This document shows positions 1 to 5,464 of a stretch of DNA of 5,596 nucleotides, in pieces; position 1 is the stretch's first letter; every line of letters starts with the position of its first letter. Source of the DNA: Thermoplasmata archaeon (lineage in GTDB: Archaea; Thermoplasmatota; Thermoplasmata; Lutacidiplasmatales; UBA184); NCBI GenBank assembly GCA_021828715.1, contig JAJZDF010000056.1, positions 1 through 5,596 of the forward strand. Direction: 5' to 3'. Both the position numbers and the translations under genes were made by a program. The notes under the pieces were generated by a model. It made no database searches. It saw only the letters and a program-made list of their open reading frames with translations, and was not told where the DNA came from.

Positions 1-532
1 GCATCCCGCCCATGAGGGAGTACTTGTTGTTGGACGACCAGGCGCTCACGAAGATGAAGAGCGGGGCGAAGGAGAAGATCGCCAGGGCGAGCAGGAGGCT
101 CAGGGGGAGCGAACCCGAATTCCAGCCGGTCGAGACGGGCAGGATGCCGAAGATGATCATCGAGGTGACCATGTAGGCGGTCGGCCCGGAAAAGAACCCC
201 AGCGCGTCGGCCTCCGACGGGCGGAACGTGTGCTTGCGGAACAGCTTGAGCCCGTCGGCGAAGTTCTGGAGCAGTCCGGCATACCCGACATGCATCGCGC
301 CGCGGCGGTCCATGAACCGGCCGAGGAGCTTCCGCTCCCACCAGATCAGCATGATCGTGTTGATCATGCTCGCCGCGAGGAGGATCGCGCCGAAGACCAG
401 GACCGAGAGGGCGAGGATCAGGGTGCTGTTGGTGATCCACGCGTCCAGCGGGTACGGCAGGACCGAGCCGATCCCGGTGAGGAGCAGGTGGACGAGGTCG
501 AAGGAGACCCCGTAGAGCGACAGGGACGACAT
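1..532 (-). CDS. nuoH: NADH-quinone oxidoreductase subunit H (complex I membrane subunit), partial, C-terminus beyond left edge
   Basis: Reading the minus strand from the ATG at 532 gives an uninterrupted 177-codon frame to the window edge. The family is usually about 320-350 aa, so about half is missing. NuoH anchors the peripheral arm in the membrane and forms much of the quinone entry channel. Visible landmarks are a hydrophobic helix at about residues 38-65, the WERKLLGRFMDRRG motif (64-78), LLQNFADGLKL (87-97), further hydrophobic helices at about 118-133 and 143-164, and AWSSNNKYSLMGG (164-176), matching the family's WxSNNKYxLxG signature. The usual GPNRVG loop reads GAMHVG (78-83), a divergent form. 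The start lies 6 nt after the nuoD stop, and AGGA at 540-537, overlapping that stop, is a short, closely spaced Shine-Dalgarno, suggesting translational coupling. In archaeal Fpo complexes the homologue is FpoH. The electron donor cannot be judged from this window. Confidence 0.95.
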   Translation of the reverse strand, partial: MSSLSLYGVSFDLVHLLLTGIGSVLPYPLDAWITNSTLILALSVLVFGAILLAASMINTIMLIWWERKLLGRFMDRRGAMHVGYAGLLQNFADGLKLFRKHTFRPSEADALGFFSGPTAYMVTSMIIFGILPVSTGWNSGSLPLSLLLALAIFSFAPLFIFVSAWSSNNKYSLMGGM

Positions 533-538
533 CGGATC

Positions 539-1684
539 CTAGCGGTCGACCTCCCCCACGCAGATGTCGACGCTCCCCATGATCGGCGGGATGTCGGCGA
601 CCCGGTAGCCGATAAGGTAGTGGCGCGCCGCCGAGAGGTTGGCGAAGACGGGCGAGCGGAACTTCACCCGGTACGGGTGTTCCGACCCCTCGTTCACGAC
701 GTAGGCCTGGGCCTCCCCGTGGGGCTCCTCCACCGAGGAAAAGCCGACCCCCTTCGGGTAGTTGCGCTTGAGGACGTAATCCTCCTTCCCGACCGGAGCG
801 TACGGGGCCCCGAGCCACCGCGGCAGGCGGTCGGCAAGCACCGGCCCCGGGTGGCGGTCGAGCCAGTCCAGCACCTGGCGGAGGAGGCGCACCGACTGCC
901 GCATCTCCTCCATCCGGACCAGGTAGCGGGCGGTCACGTCGGCCCCGTCGGCGACGGCGACGTCGAAGTCGAGCTGGGCGTAGGACGCGTACGGCCGGTC
1001 CCGACGCACGTCGCGCTTCACACCGGCCGACCGGAGCATCGGGCCGGTGACGCCCGTGGCGATGCAGTCGGCGGCGCTGAGGACGCCCAGGCCGTCGCAC
1101 CGCTTGCGGAAGATGTCCGAGCCGAGACACAGGCGATCGTACTCGACGAAGCGGTCGCTCAGCCAGTCGAGGACCTTGCGGGCGCGGCCGGTGAACCCGG
1201 GCGGCAGGTCGTTCCGCACGCCGCCCACGCGCATGTACTCGTACGTCATGCGCGCGCCGGTGTAGCTCTGGAACAGATCGAGGACCAGGTCCCGGTCCCG
1301 CATCCCGTAGAGGAACGGGCTCATCAGCCCGATATCCTGGACGAACGCGGCGTACCACATGAGGTGGGAGCCGATCCGCTGGAACTCGTCGCACATCGTG
1401 CGGAGGTACTCGGCCCGCTCGGGAGGGGCGATGTGCAGCGCCTCCTCCGCGGCCAGGATGTACAGGTGCTCCCAGGCGAAGCCGGCCACGTAGCAGGTCC
1501 GGTCCATCAGGGTGACGACCTCGTTGTAGTGACGGTCCTCGCTGATCTTCTCGATCCCCCGGTGGAGGTATCCCATCTCGGGGTCGCAGTCCGTGATGAT
1601 CTCGCCGTCGATCTTCACGCGGAGGTTCCAGAGGCCGTGCGTCATGGGGTGTTGGGGCCCCATGTTGATCCACATCTCAGACAC
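539..1684 (-). CDS. nuoD: NADH-quinone oxidoreductase subunit D (49-kDa, quinone-site subunit)
   Basis: 381 aa, close to full family length (about 380-410). It is a peripheral-arm subunit that forms the quinone-reduction site with NuoB. Visible motifs are GPQHPMTHG (9-17), MGYLHRGIEK (37-46), RIGSHLMW (103-110), PYRVKFRSP (337-345) and the C-terminal VGEVDR (376-381). His16 and Tyr65 are 49 residues apart, the same spacing as the quinone-contacting His38 and Tyr87 of Thermus Nqo4, so the head-group site looks intact. The CxxC nickel ligands of the related [NiFe] hydrogenase large subunit are absent, as expected for complex I. The gene is separate from nuoC, not fused as in E. coli. The GTG start at 1684 is preferred over the ATG at 1675: GGAGGTGA at 1701-1694 lies 9 nt upstream of the GTG but 18 nt from the ATG. 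The GTG overlaps the end of nuoC by 8 nt. The two choices differ by only three residues. Confidence 0.97.
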   Translation of the reverse strand: MSEMWINMGPQHPMTHGLWNLRVKIDGEIITDCDPEMGYLHRGIEKISEDRHYNEVVTLMDRTCYVAGFAWEHLYILAAEEALHIAPPERAEYLRTMCDEFQRIGSHLMWYAAFVQDIGLMSPFLYGMRDRDLVLDLFQSYTGARMTYEYMRVGGVRNDLPPGFTGRARKVLDWLSDRFVEYDRLCLGSDIFRKRCDGLGVLSAADCIATGVTGPMLRSAGVKRDVRRDRPYASYAQLDFDVAVADGADVTARYLVRMEEMRQSVRLLRQVLDWLDRHPGPVLADRLPRWLGAPYAPVGKEDYVLKRNYPKGVGFSSVEEPHGEAQAYVVNEGSEHPYRVKFRSPVFANLSAARHYLIGYRVADIPPIMGSVDICVGEVDR

Positions 1685-2153
1685 TGCGCTGCTTCACCTC
1701 CAGCTCCTCCGGCTCGTGGAGCTTGAACGAGCGCAGCAGCGGGTGGAACTCGTACCCGTCCGGGAGCAACAGGTGCCGCAGGTCGGGGTGGTGGTCGAAC
1801 TGGATGTCGACCAGTTCCCACGTCTCGCGCTCGTGCCACTCGGCGGCCGGCCAGATCGGACTCGCCGACTCGATCCGCGCCGCGTCGGCGGGCAGGTCGG
1901 CCGAGAGGATCAGGTACTGGCGGCGCGAGTCGGACCAGACGACGTAGAGGACCTCGCGGTGGGTGACCCAGTCGATCCCCCCGACCATCGACAGGTGGTC
2001 GAAGCCGAGCCGCTCCTTGACGGTCCGGAAGACCTCGAGCGCCCCGTCCGGGCGGAAGCGGAGGCGGCCCGCGGTCCGGGGGAACGGATCGACCCCGAGC
2101 AACCGGTCCCCGACCTGCGCGCCCACGGTCCGGGCCACGTCGTCCGACTGCAT
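1677..2153 (-). CDS. nuoC: NADH-quinone oxidoreductase subunit C (30-kDa)
   Basis: 158 aa, within the range of stand-alone NuoC proteins. It is a peripheral-arm structural subunit packing between NuoB and NuoD, with no cofactor of its own. Recognition rests on the C-terminal signature: ERE (108-110) followed by HHPDLRHLLLPDGYEFHPL (121-139), corresponding to the family's ERE...GHPDLRRLLLPD..xHPL. The strand LYVVWSDSRRQYLIL (69-83) fits the conserved beta region. The segment after ERE reads TWELVDIQF (111-119) where most homologues have YDLFGIxF, so the conserved Phe-Gly pair is Val-Asp here. The ATG at 2153 follows purine-rich AAGGAAGGGAG, a usable ribosome site, 29 nt after the nuoB stop. 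The frame stays open further upstream, but that stretch lies opposite the nuoB frame and does not resemble NuoC, so the internal ATG is the real start. Confidence 0.95.
   Translation of the reverse strand: MQSDDVARTVGAQVGDRLLGVDPFPRTAGRLRFRPDGALEVFRTVKERLGFDHLSMVGGIDWVTHREVLYVVWSDSRRQYLILSADLPADAARIESASPIWPAAEWHERETWELVDIQFDHHPDLRHLLLPDGYEFHPLLRSFKLHEPEELEVKQRSV
1694..1701 (-). promoter_or_regulatory. Shine-Dalgarno of nuoD inside nuoC
   Basis: Minus-strand GGAGGTGA (1701 to 1694) lies in the last codons of nuoC (around Leu151-Lys154), 9 nt before the GTG at 1684. It decides the nuoD start and implies that ribosomes begin nuoD while still close to the nuoC stop codon (1679-1677). Confidence 0.7.
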
Positions 2154-2182
2154 CTCCCTTCCTTGCACCGGCCGCCGGGTCC

Positions 2183-2806
2183 CTACTCCCGGCGCTCCCG
2201 GATCAGTTCTTCCAGCCGCAGGATCCCGTCGATCATCGCCTCGGGCCGCGGCGGGCAGCCCGCGATGTAGACGTCGACCGGGACGAGCTTGTCGACCCCG
2301 GGCACCACCGAGTAGGCGGTCCGGAACGGCCCGCCGCCCGTGGCGCAGTTCCCCATCGCGATCACCCACTTCGGTTCGGGCATCTGCTCGTAGAGGGTGA
2401 TGAGCTTGTGCGCGACCTTCCACGTCACGGTGCCGTTCACGATCATGAGGTCGCACTGGCGAGGGGAGGAGCGGGGAACGATGCCGAACCGCTCGGAGTC
2501 CCATCGGGCGGAGAAGGCGCTCGCGAACTCGATCGCACAGCAGGCGAGTCCCCAGTGGAGCGGAAAGAGCGAGTTGCGCCCGGCCCAGTTGAACGTCGGG
2601 CGGATCAGCTTCGACTGGCCCTGCTCCGCGAGGAGCGCCGCGAACGCCTCCTTCGCCGCCGGGATGAACTCCCTCGCCCGGACGGTCTCGATCTCCACGA
2701 ACGGGACGGCCGGCTGGTCGACCATCGGGAGGTCCCCTTCCAGGCGGTAGGTGTCGGTCGACGACCCCGAAGGAGGCGCCGCGGCGGGGACCGGTGGGGC
2801 GCTCAT
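2183..2806 (-). CDS. nuoB: NADH-quinone oxidoreductase subunit B (PSST, N2 [4Fe-4S] cluster)
   Basis: 207 aa. It carries cluster N2, the last iron-sulfur centre before quinone, at the NuoB/NuoD interface. All four ligands are visible: the Cys89-Cys90 pair in GLACCAIEF, Cys154 in MGNCATGGG and Cys184 in [10 protein letters not shown]. The surrounding motifs [16 protein letters not shown] (115-130) and [11 protein letters not shown] (192-202) are typical of the family. Residues 1-27 form a Pro/Ala/Ser-rich segment not expected in the core fold; Met28 is an alternative start that would remove it. I prefer the ATG at 2806 because it overlaps the nuoA stop as ATGA, a common coupled arrangement, although the upstream ribosome site (GGTGGG) is weak. 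Nothing suggests loss of function. Confidence 0.97.
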   Translation of the reverse strand: MSAPPVPAAAPPSGSSTDTYRLEGDLPMVDQPAVPFVEIETVRAREFIPAAKEAFAALLAEQGQSKLIRPTFNWAGRNSLFPLHWGLACCAIEFASAFSARWDSERFGIVPRSSPRQCDLMIVNGTVTWKVAHKLITLYEQMPEPKWVIAMGNCATGGGPFRTAYSVVPGVDKLVPVDVYIAGCPPRPEAMIDGILRLEELIRERRE

Positions 2807-3168
2807 ACGACCCACCGCTTCTCGCCGCTCAGGGCGTAATAGATCCCCGTCACCGCGAGCCCCGTGAGCGCCAGCGCGATGAAGACCGGGTACCAGCTCG
2901 AGTTGACGCCCCGGAAGGTCAGGCCCCAGAGGGCGAGCAGGAACCCGAGGACATCGACCGCCACGAAGACGATCGCGAACGTGTAGTGCTGCGTCGGGAA
3001 GTCGATCTGCGCCTCCCCCTCCGCCTCCTCGCCGCACTCGTACGTCGTCCGCTGGAGGTACGAACGGCGGGCCGGCGCTCCGAGAGTCCGGTTGGCGACG
3101 ATGGAGCCGACCCCGAAGACGGCGGCGATCCCGGCGAAGACCAGGAACGTCGTGACGCCCGCTTCCAC
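2803..3168 (-). CDS. nuoA: NADH-quinone oxidoreductase subunit A
   Basis: 121 aa, the usual size of this three-helix membrane subunit, which sits beside NuoH near the quinone-to-proton coupling region. Helices are apparent at about residues 5-25, 62-83 and 93-113. The signature [16 protein letters not shown] (43-58) in the loop after helix 1, with Cys45 and Glu44, identifies the family. The normally acidic DVE triplet in helix 2 reads Asp72-Val73-Leu74, so Asp is kept and Glu replaced. The start is a GTG at 3168: no other in-frame ATG or GTG exists before the upstream stop at 3219-3217, and GGAGGTG (3180-3174) lies 5 nt before it. It is the first gene of the operon, reading leftward from the promoter near 3220, and its TGA overlaps the nuoB ATG. 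Confidence 0.94.
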   Translation of the reverse strand: MEAGVTTFLVFAGIAAVFGVGSIVANRTLGAPARRSYLQRTTYECGEEAEGEAQIDFPTQHYTFAIVFVAVDVLGFLLALWGLTFRGVNSSWYPVFIALALTGLAVTGIYYALSGEKRWVV

Positions 3169-3173
3169 GTCTC

Positions 3174-3180
3174 CACCTCC
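3174..3180 (-). promoter_or_regulatory. Shine-Dalgarno of nuoA
   Basis: Minus-strand GGAGGTG is followed by GAGAC and the GTG start at 3168. It is a strong anti-16S match at normal spacing and supports the GTG start. It contrasts with the two neighbouring transcription units, which have no such element. Confidence 0.8.
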
Positions 3181-3181
3181 G

Positions 3182-3195
3182 GCTAGGCCCCTAGC
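3182..3195. repeat. 14-bp inverted repeat at predicted nuo transcription start
   Basis: GCTAGG-CC-CCTAGC has perfect 6-bp arms around a 2-nt spacer. It lies between the nuo TATA (centre about 3220) and the nuoA ribosome site, covering the expected transcription start (about 3193-3195) and the first nucleotides of the leader. It could be an operator for a dimeric regulator or a small leader hairpin. No regulator is encoded nearby, so its role is unproven. Confidence 0.5.
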
Positions 3196-3216
3196 GGGCG
3201 ATGCGACCCTTTTACG

Positions 3217-3224
3217 TTATATAA
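3217..3224 (-). promoter_or_regulatory. Archaeal-type TATA box of the nuo operon
   Basis: TTATATAA (read as CTTATATAACG on the minus strand) stands out in a very GC-rich background. Its centre is about 52 nt upstream of the nuoA GTG. An archaeal start about 26-27 nt downstream would give a leader of roughly 26 nt, enough to contain the Shine-Dalgarno at 3180-3174. The octamer is itself palindromic, so weak rightward use is possible, but that would leave the GNAT gene a 75-nt leader with no ribosome site. I see no convincing BRE or bacterial -35 element. Confidence 0.65.
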
Positions 3225-3293
3225 GCCCTGCCGGAAACCGCGGCGTTCCTGACGGTCCGGCGGCCCGGATCGGGCGCGGGGCGGGGCGCCGGC

Positions 3294-3299
3294 ATTTAG
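3294..3299 (+). promoter_or_regulatory. Weak TATA-like element of the GNAT gene
   Basis: ATTTAG interrupts a long GC run, and its centre is about 25 nt upstream of the ATG at 3322. This is the distance at which archaeal transcription would start at or next to the start codon, giving a leaderless mRNA. The absence of a Shine-Dalgarno (the preceding bases are CCCCCCGCG) agrees. The match to the TATA consensus is imperfect. Confidence 0.4.
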
Positions 3300-3300
3300 C

Positions 3301-3314
3301 GGAACGGCCGTTCC
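3301..3314. repeat. Perfect 14-bp palindrome, candidate operator of the GNAT gene
   Basis: GGAACGGCCGTTCC equals its own reverse complement. It lies directly between the TATA-like ATTTAG (3294-3299) and the ATG (3322), where a bound dimer would block polymerase recruitment or initiation. A looser GGAA/TTCC pair around CCGCGG occurs at 3233-3249. Palindromes arise by chance more readily in GC-rich DNA, so the position is the stronger part of the argument. Confidence 0.5.
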
Positions 3315-3321
3315 CCCCGCG

Positions 3322-4659
3322 ATGGACGAGGGCAGCTTTCGGGGACCGATCCATCTGGTCGGCCACCACGTCGAGCTGGAACCGCTCTCGGTGGAGCACG
3401 CCGCCGACCTCGCGCGGGCGCTCCGGGACCCCGAGGTCTCCCGGCTCCTGCGAAACCCGCCGGGCCGAACGCCCGACGAACTGGCCGAGTGGATCCGCCG
3501 GCTCCTCGCGCGCCAAGCCGAGGGGCGGACGGTCGCGCTGGCCATCCGTCTCCGGCCCACCGGCCCCACGGTCGGAACGACCCAGTTCCAGCCGGTCGAC
3601 CCGTCGAGCGGCGTCGTGGAGATCGGGGGAACGTTCCTCGACTCGGCCTACTGGGGCACGCCGGTGAATCCGGAGACGAAGCGGCTGATGTTGGGCCACG
3701 CCTTCGAGGTCGCGGGCGCGCACCGGGTCCAGCTCCAGACCGATCTGCGGAACGTTCGCTCCCAGCGGGCGATCGAGCGCCTCGGGGCGGTGCGAGAGGC
3801 GACGCTGCGCGAGGATGTACTGCTTCCCGACGGTACCTACCGGTCGAGCGTCTACTACAGCGTCCTCGCTCCCGAGTGGCCGGGGGTGCGACACCGGCTC
3901 GACACGGCGTTGCAGCGGCCCCGGGCGCCCCGGCCACCGGTCGGGAGCACCGCTCCCCCGCCGGTCGTCCCTCCCGTCTCCTCCCCGGTGGGGGCTCCCG
4001 TCTCCGGCCTCCCGCCGACCTCCTTCCGGGAAGCGGGGGTGCTTCGGGGCCGGTGGGTCGAACTGGTGCCGTTGACGCGGGACCACCTCTCCGACCTCGT
4101 CGTCGCCGGCGCGGACCCCGCGATCTGGGAGTACATGCGGATCCGCCACGGCGACACCCCGGAAGGGATGCGCCGGCTCGTCGACGACCTGCTATCGGAG
4201 CAGGAACGGGGCGGGGTGCTGCCGTTCACGGTGCGGATCGGCGACCCACCCCGGGCGGTGGGGATCATACGGTATCTCGACATTCGCCGGCCCGACCGGG
4301 GGGTCGAGGTCGGCACGTGGCTCGCCTCCTCCGTCTGGCGCACCCCGGTGAACACCGAAGCGAAGTACCTGCTGCTCCGGCACGCGTTCGAGAGCGAGCG
4401 GGTACACCGAGTGCAGATCAAGGCCGACCGTCGCAACGCGCGCTCGCTGCGGGCGATCCGTCGTCTCGGCGCCGTGGCCGAGGGCGCGATGCGGGAACAT
4501 TACCGGTTCGAATGGGGCGGATACCGGACATCGGAGTACCACAGCCTCCTCGATTTCGAATGGCCCGCCGTCCGCGCCCGGCTCGAAGCGGCGCTCGCTC
4601 GCCCCTACGACCACCCCGTCCGGCCTCCGGCACCCGGAACCCGGGACGCGGGAGGCTGA
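3322..4659 (+). CDS. Tandem two-domain GNAT acetyltransferase (RimJ/RimL-like)
   Basis: 445 aa made of two complete GNAT domains of the RimJ/RimL (COG1670-like) type, at about residues 12-195 and 241-425. Single-domain relatives are about 190-220 aa. GNAT enzymes transfer acetyl from acetyl-CoA to an amine on a protein N-terminus, lysine or small molecule; the substrate here is unknown. Both domains show the same landmarks: VELxPL (17-22; 246-251), W(G/R)TPVNxE (111-118; 339-346), HAFE (126-129; 354-357), HRVQ (134-137; 362-365), RNxRSxRAIxRLGAV (143-157; 371-385) and EWPxVRxRL (185-193; 413-421). From W111/W339 to the C-terminal motif the offset is exactly 228 residues. Residues 198-236 form a Pro-rich linker, likely flexible, and a short Pro/Gly tail follows domain 2. 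The protein is cytoplasmic, with no signal peptide or membrane segment. The ATG at 3322 has no ribosome site and is probably leaderless. Both copies appear intact, so neither is obviously dead. Confidence 0.9.
   Translation: MDEGSFRGPIHLVGHHVELEPLSVEHAADLARALRDPEVSRLLRNPPGRTPDELAEWIRRLLARQAEGRTVALAIRLRPTGPTVGTTQFQPVDPSSGVVEIGGTFLDSAYWGTPVNPETKRLMLGHAFEVAGAHRVQLQTDLRNVRSQRAIERLGAVREATLREDVLLPDGTYRSSVYYSVLAPEWPGVRHRLDTALQRPRAPRPPVGSTAPPPVVPPVSSPVGAPVSGLPPTSFREAGVLRGRWVELVPLTRDHLSDLVVAGADPAIWEYMRIRHGDTPEGMRRLVDDLLSEQERGGVLPFTVRIGDPPRAVGIIRYLDIRRPDRGVEVGTWLASSVWRTPVNTEAKYLLLRHAFESERVHRVQIKADRRNARSLRAIRRLGAVAEGAMREHYRFEWGGYRTSEYHSLLDFEWPAVRARLEAALARPYDHPVRPPAPGTRDAGG
3971..4005 (+). repeat. In-frame short direct repeat in the GNAT linker
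   Basis: CTCCCGTCTCC occurs at 3971-3981 and 3995-4005, a 24-nt period equal to 8 codons. It encodes part of the Pro/Val/Ser linker (PVSS... and PVSG). This fits linker growth by slippage or local duplication without a change of frame. Low-complexity codon use may also explain it. Confidence 0.5.
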
Positions 4660-4662
4660 CGC

Positions 4663-5457
4663 CTACGGGGGCGGGGGGAACGTCGCCCGCCGCTTTTCCC
4701 GGAAGGCGGCGATCCCCTCGGGGAGCTCGGCCCCCCGGGCGGCTTCGACCGCTCCTCGTCGTTCGAGCATCATCTGCGACTCGAGGCTGCTGGAGAACGC
4801 GGAGAGCATCAGTCGCTTCATCCAACCGTGGGCGAACGTCGGCCCGGCGGCGAACTCCGCCGCCCGGGCCCAGGCCCGGGACGACAGCTCGGCCGAGGGG
4901 ACGATCTCGTGGAGCAGTCCGAGCTCGCGCGCCCGGGCCGCCGGAAGGCGGGCGTTGGTCAGCAGGATCTCCTGGGCCAGGCCGATCCCCAGGTAATGCG
5001 GCAGGAAGTACGTGAGCCCGCCGTCGGGCACCGCGCCGAGCCCGGGGAAGGCGGGTACGAACGACGCCTCCTCCGACCCGATCCGCCAATCGGCCGCGAG
5101 GGCGAGGGAGAAGCCTCCGCCGGCCGCGACCCCGGGCAGGGCGGCGACGACCGGCTTGCGCATCCCCACGATCTCGCGCACGGACTGTTCCTGCTCGCCG
5201 GTCAGTTCGTGGAAGAGCCGGGGCAGCTCTCCTGCCTTCCGGGCCTCGTCCATCGCCGCCACGTCGCCCCCCGCGGAGAAGGCCCTCCCCTCTCCGGTCA
5301 GCAGCACGCCGCGGACCTCCCGGTCGAGCGCGGCACTCTGCAGGGCGGCGCGCAACTCCCGGAACGTCGGCACGTCCAGGGCATTCAGCCGGTCCGGGCG
5401 GGCGAGCCGGATCTCTTCCACGGCGCCGCGGCGTTCGACCCGAACGTTCGGAGGCAT
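4663..5457 (-). CDS. Enoyl-CoA hydratase/isomerase (crotonase) family protein, isomerase-like active site
   Basis: 264 aa, normal length for a single-domain crotonase. The family stabilises an enolate of an acyl-CoA thioester and acts in fatty-acid or aromatic degradation in the cytoplasm. Visible are RPDRLNALD (20-28), the oxyanion-hole region FSAGGDVAAM (60-69), the glycine-rich GVAAGGGFSLALAAD (109-123), and the C-terminal EGIAAFREKR (247-256). At the catalytic loop, FPGLGAVPDGG (137-147), the first glutamate of classical hydratases (Glu144 of rat crotonase) is Gly139, while an acid is kept in the PDGG element (Asp145). This pattern is known in PaaG-like and Delta3,Delta2-enoyl-CoA isomerases, so double-bond isomerisation seems likelier than hydration; the substrate cannot be read. 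The ATG at 5457 has no Shine-Dalgarno, and a TATA-like element 28 nt upstream suggests a leaderless mRNA. The gene is convergent with the GNAT gene, with 3 nt between stops. Confidence 0.9.
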   Translation of the reverse strand: MPPNVRVERRGAVEEIRLARPDRLNALDVPTFRELRAALQSAALDREVRGVLLTGEGRAFSAGGDVAAMDEARKAGELPRLFHELTGEQEQSVREIVGMRKPVVAALPGVAAGGGFSLALAADWRIGSEEASFVPAFPGLGAVPDGGLTYFLPHYLGIGLAQEILLTNARLPAARARELGLLHEIVPSAELSSRAWARAAEFAAGPTFAHGWMKRLMLSAFSSSLESQMMLERRGAVEAARGAELPEGIAAFREKRRATFPPPP

Positions 5458-5464
5458 GCGGCGC

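Noticed and set aside
539..1684. [NiFe] hydrogenase large subunit instead of NuoD
   Set aside because: The families are related, but the CxxC nickel-binding pairs are missing at both ends, and the His16/Tyr65 quinone-site pattern and GEVDR terminus are those of complex I.
230..1726. 498-codon plus-strand open frame opposite nuoD and nuoH
   Set aside because: It is antisense to clearly recognisable NuoD and the start of NuoH, rich in Val/Asp/His/Arg/Pro as expected of a GC-rich shadow frame, and has no domain signal.
2154..2504. Upstream extension of the nuoC frame
   Set aside because: The frame stays open but overlaps nuoB out of phase, with shadow-like composition. Family similarity begins after the ATG at 2153, which has its own purine-rich ribosome site.
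3217..3224. TTATATAA as the rightward promoter of the GNAT gene
   Set aside because: The octamer is symmetric, so this is possible, but it would leave a leader of about 75 nt with no Shine-Dalgarno. The ATTTAG at 3294-3299 fits the start codon better.
3217..4149. 310-codon minus-strand open frame opposite the GNAT gene
   Set aside because: It is antisense to the conserved acetyltransferase frame, starts without a ribosome site, has no recognisable motif and would run through the nuo promoter.
3489..5015. 508-codon plus-strand open frame across the GNAT gene into the crotonase region
   Set aside because: It is an out-of-frame shadow of the GNAT gene (Arg/Gly/Pro-rich) and continues opposite the crotonase gene. 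The other frames carry all the conserved motifs.
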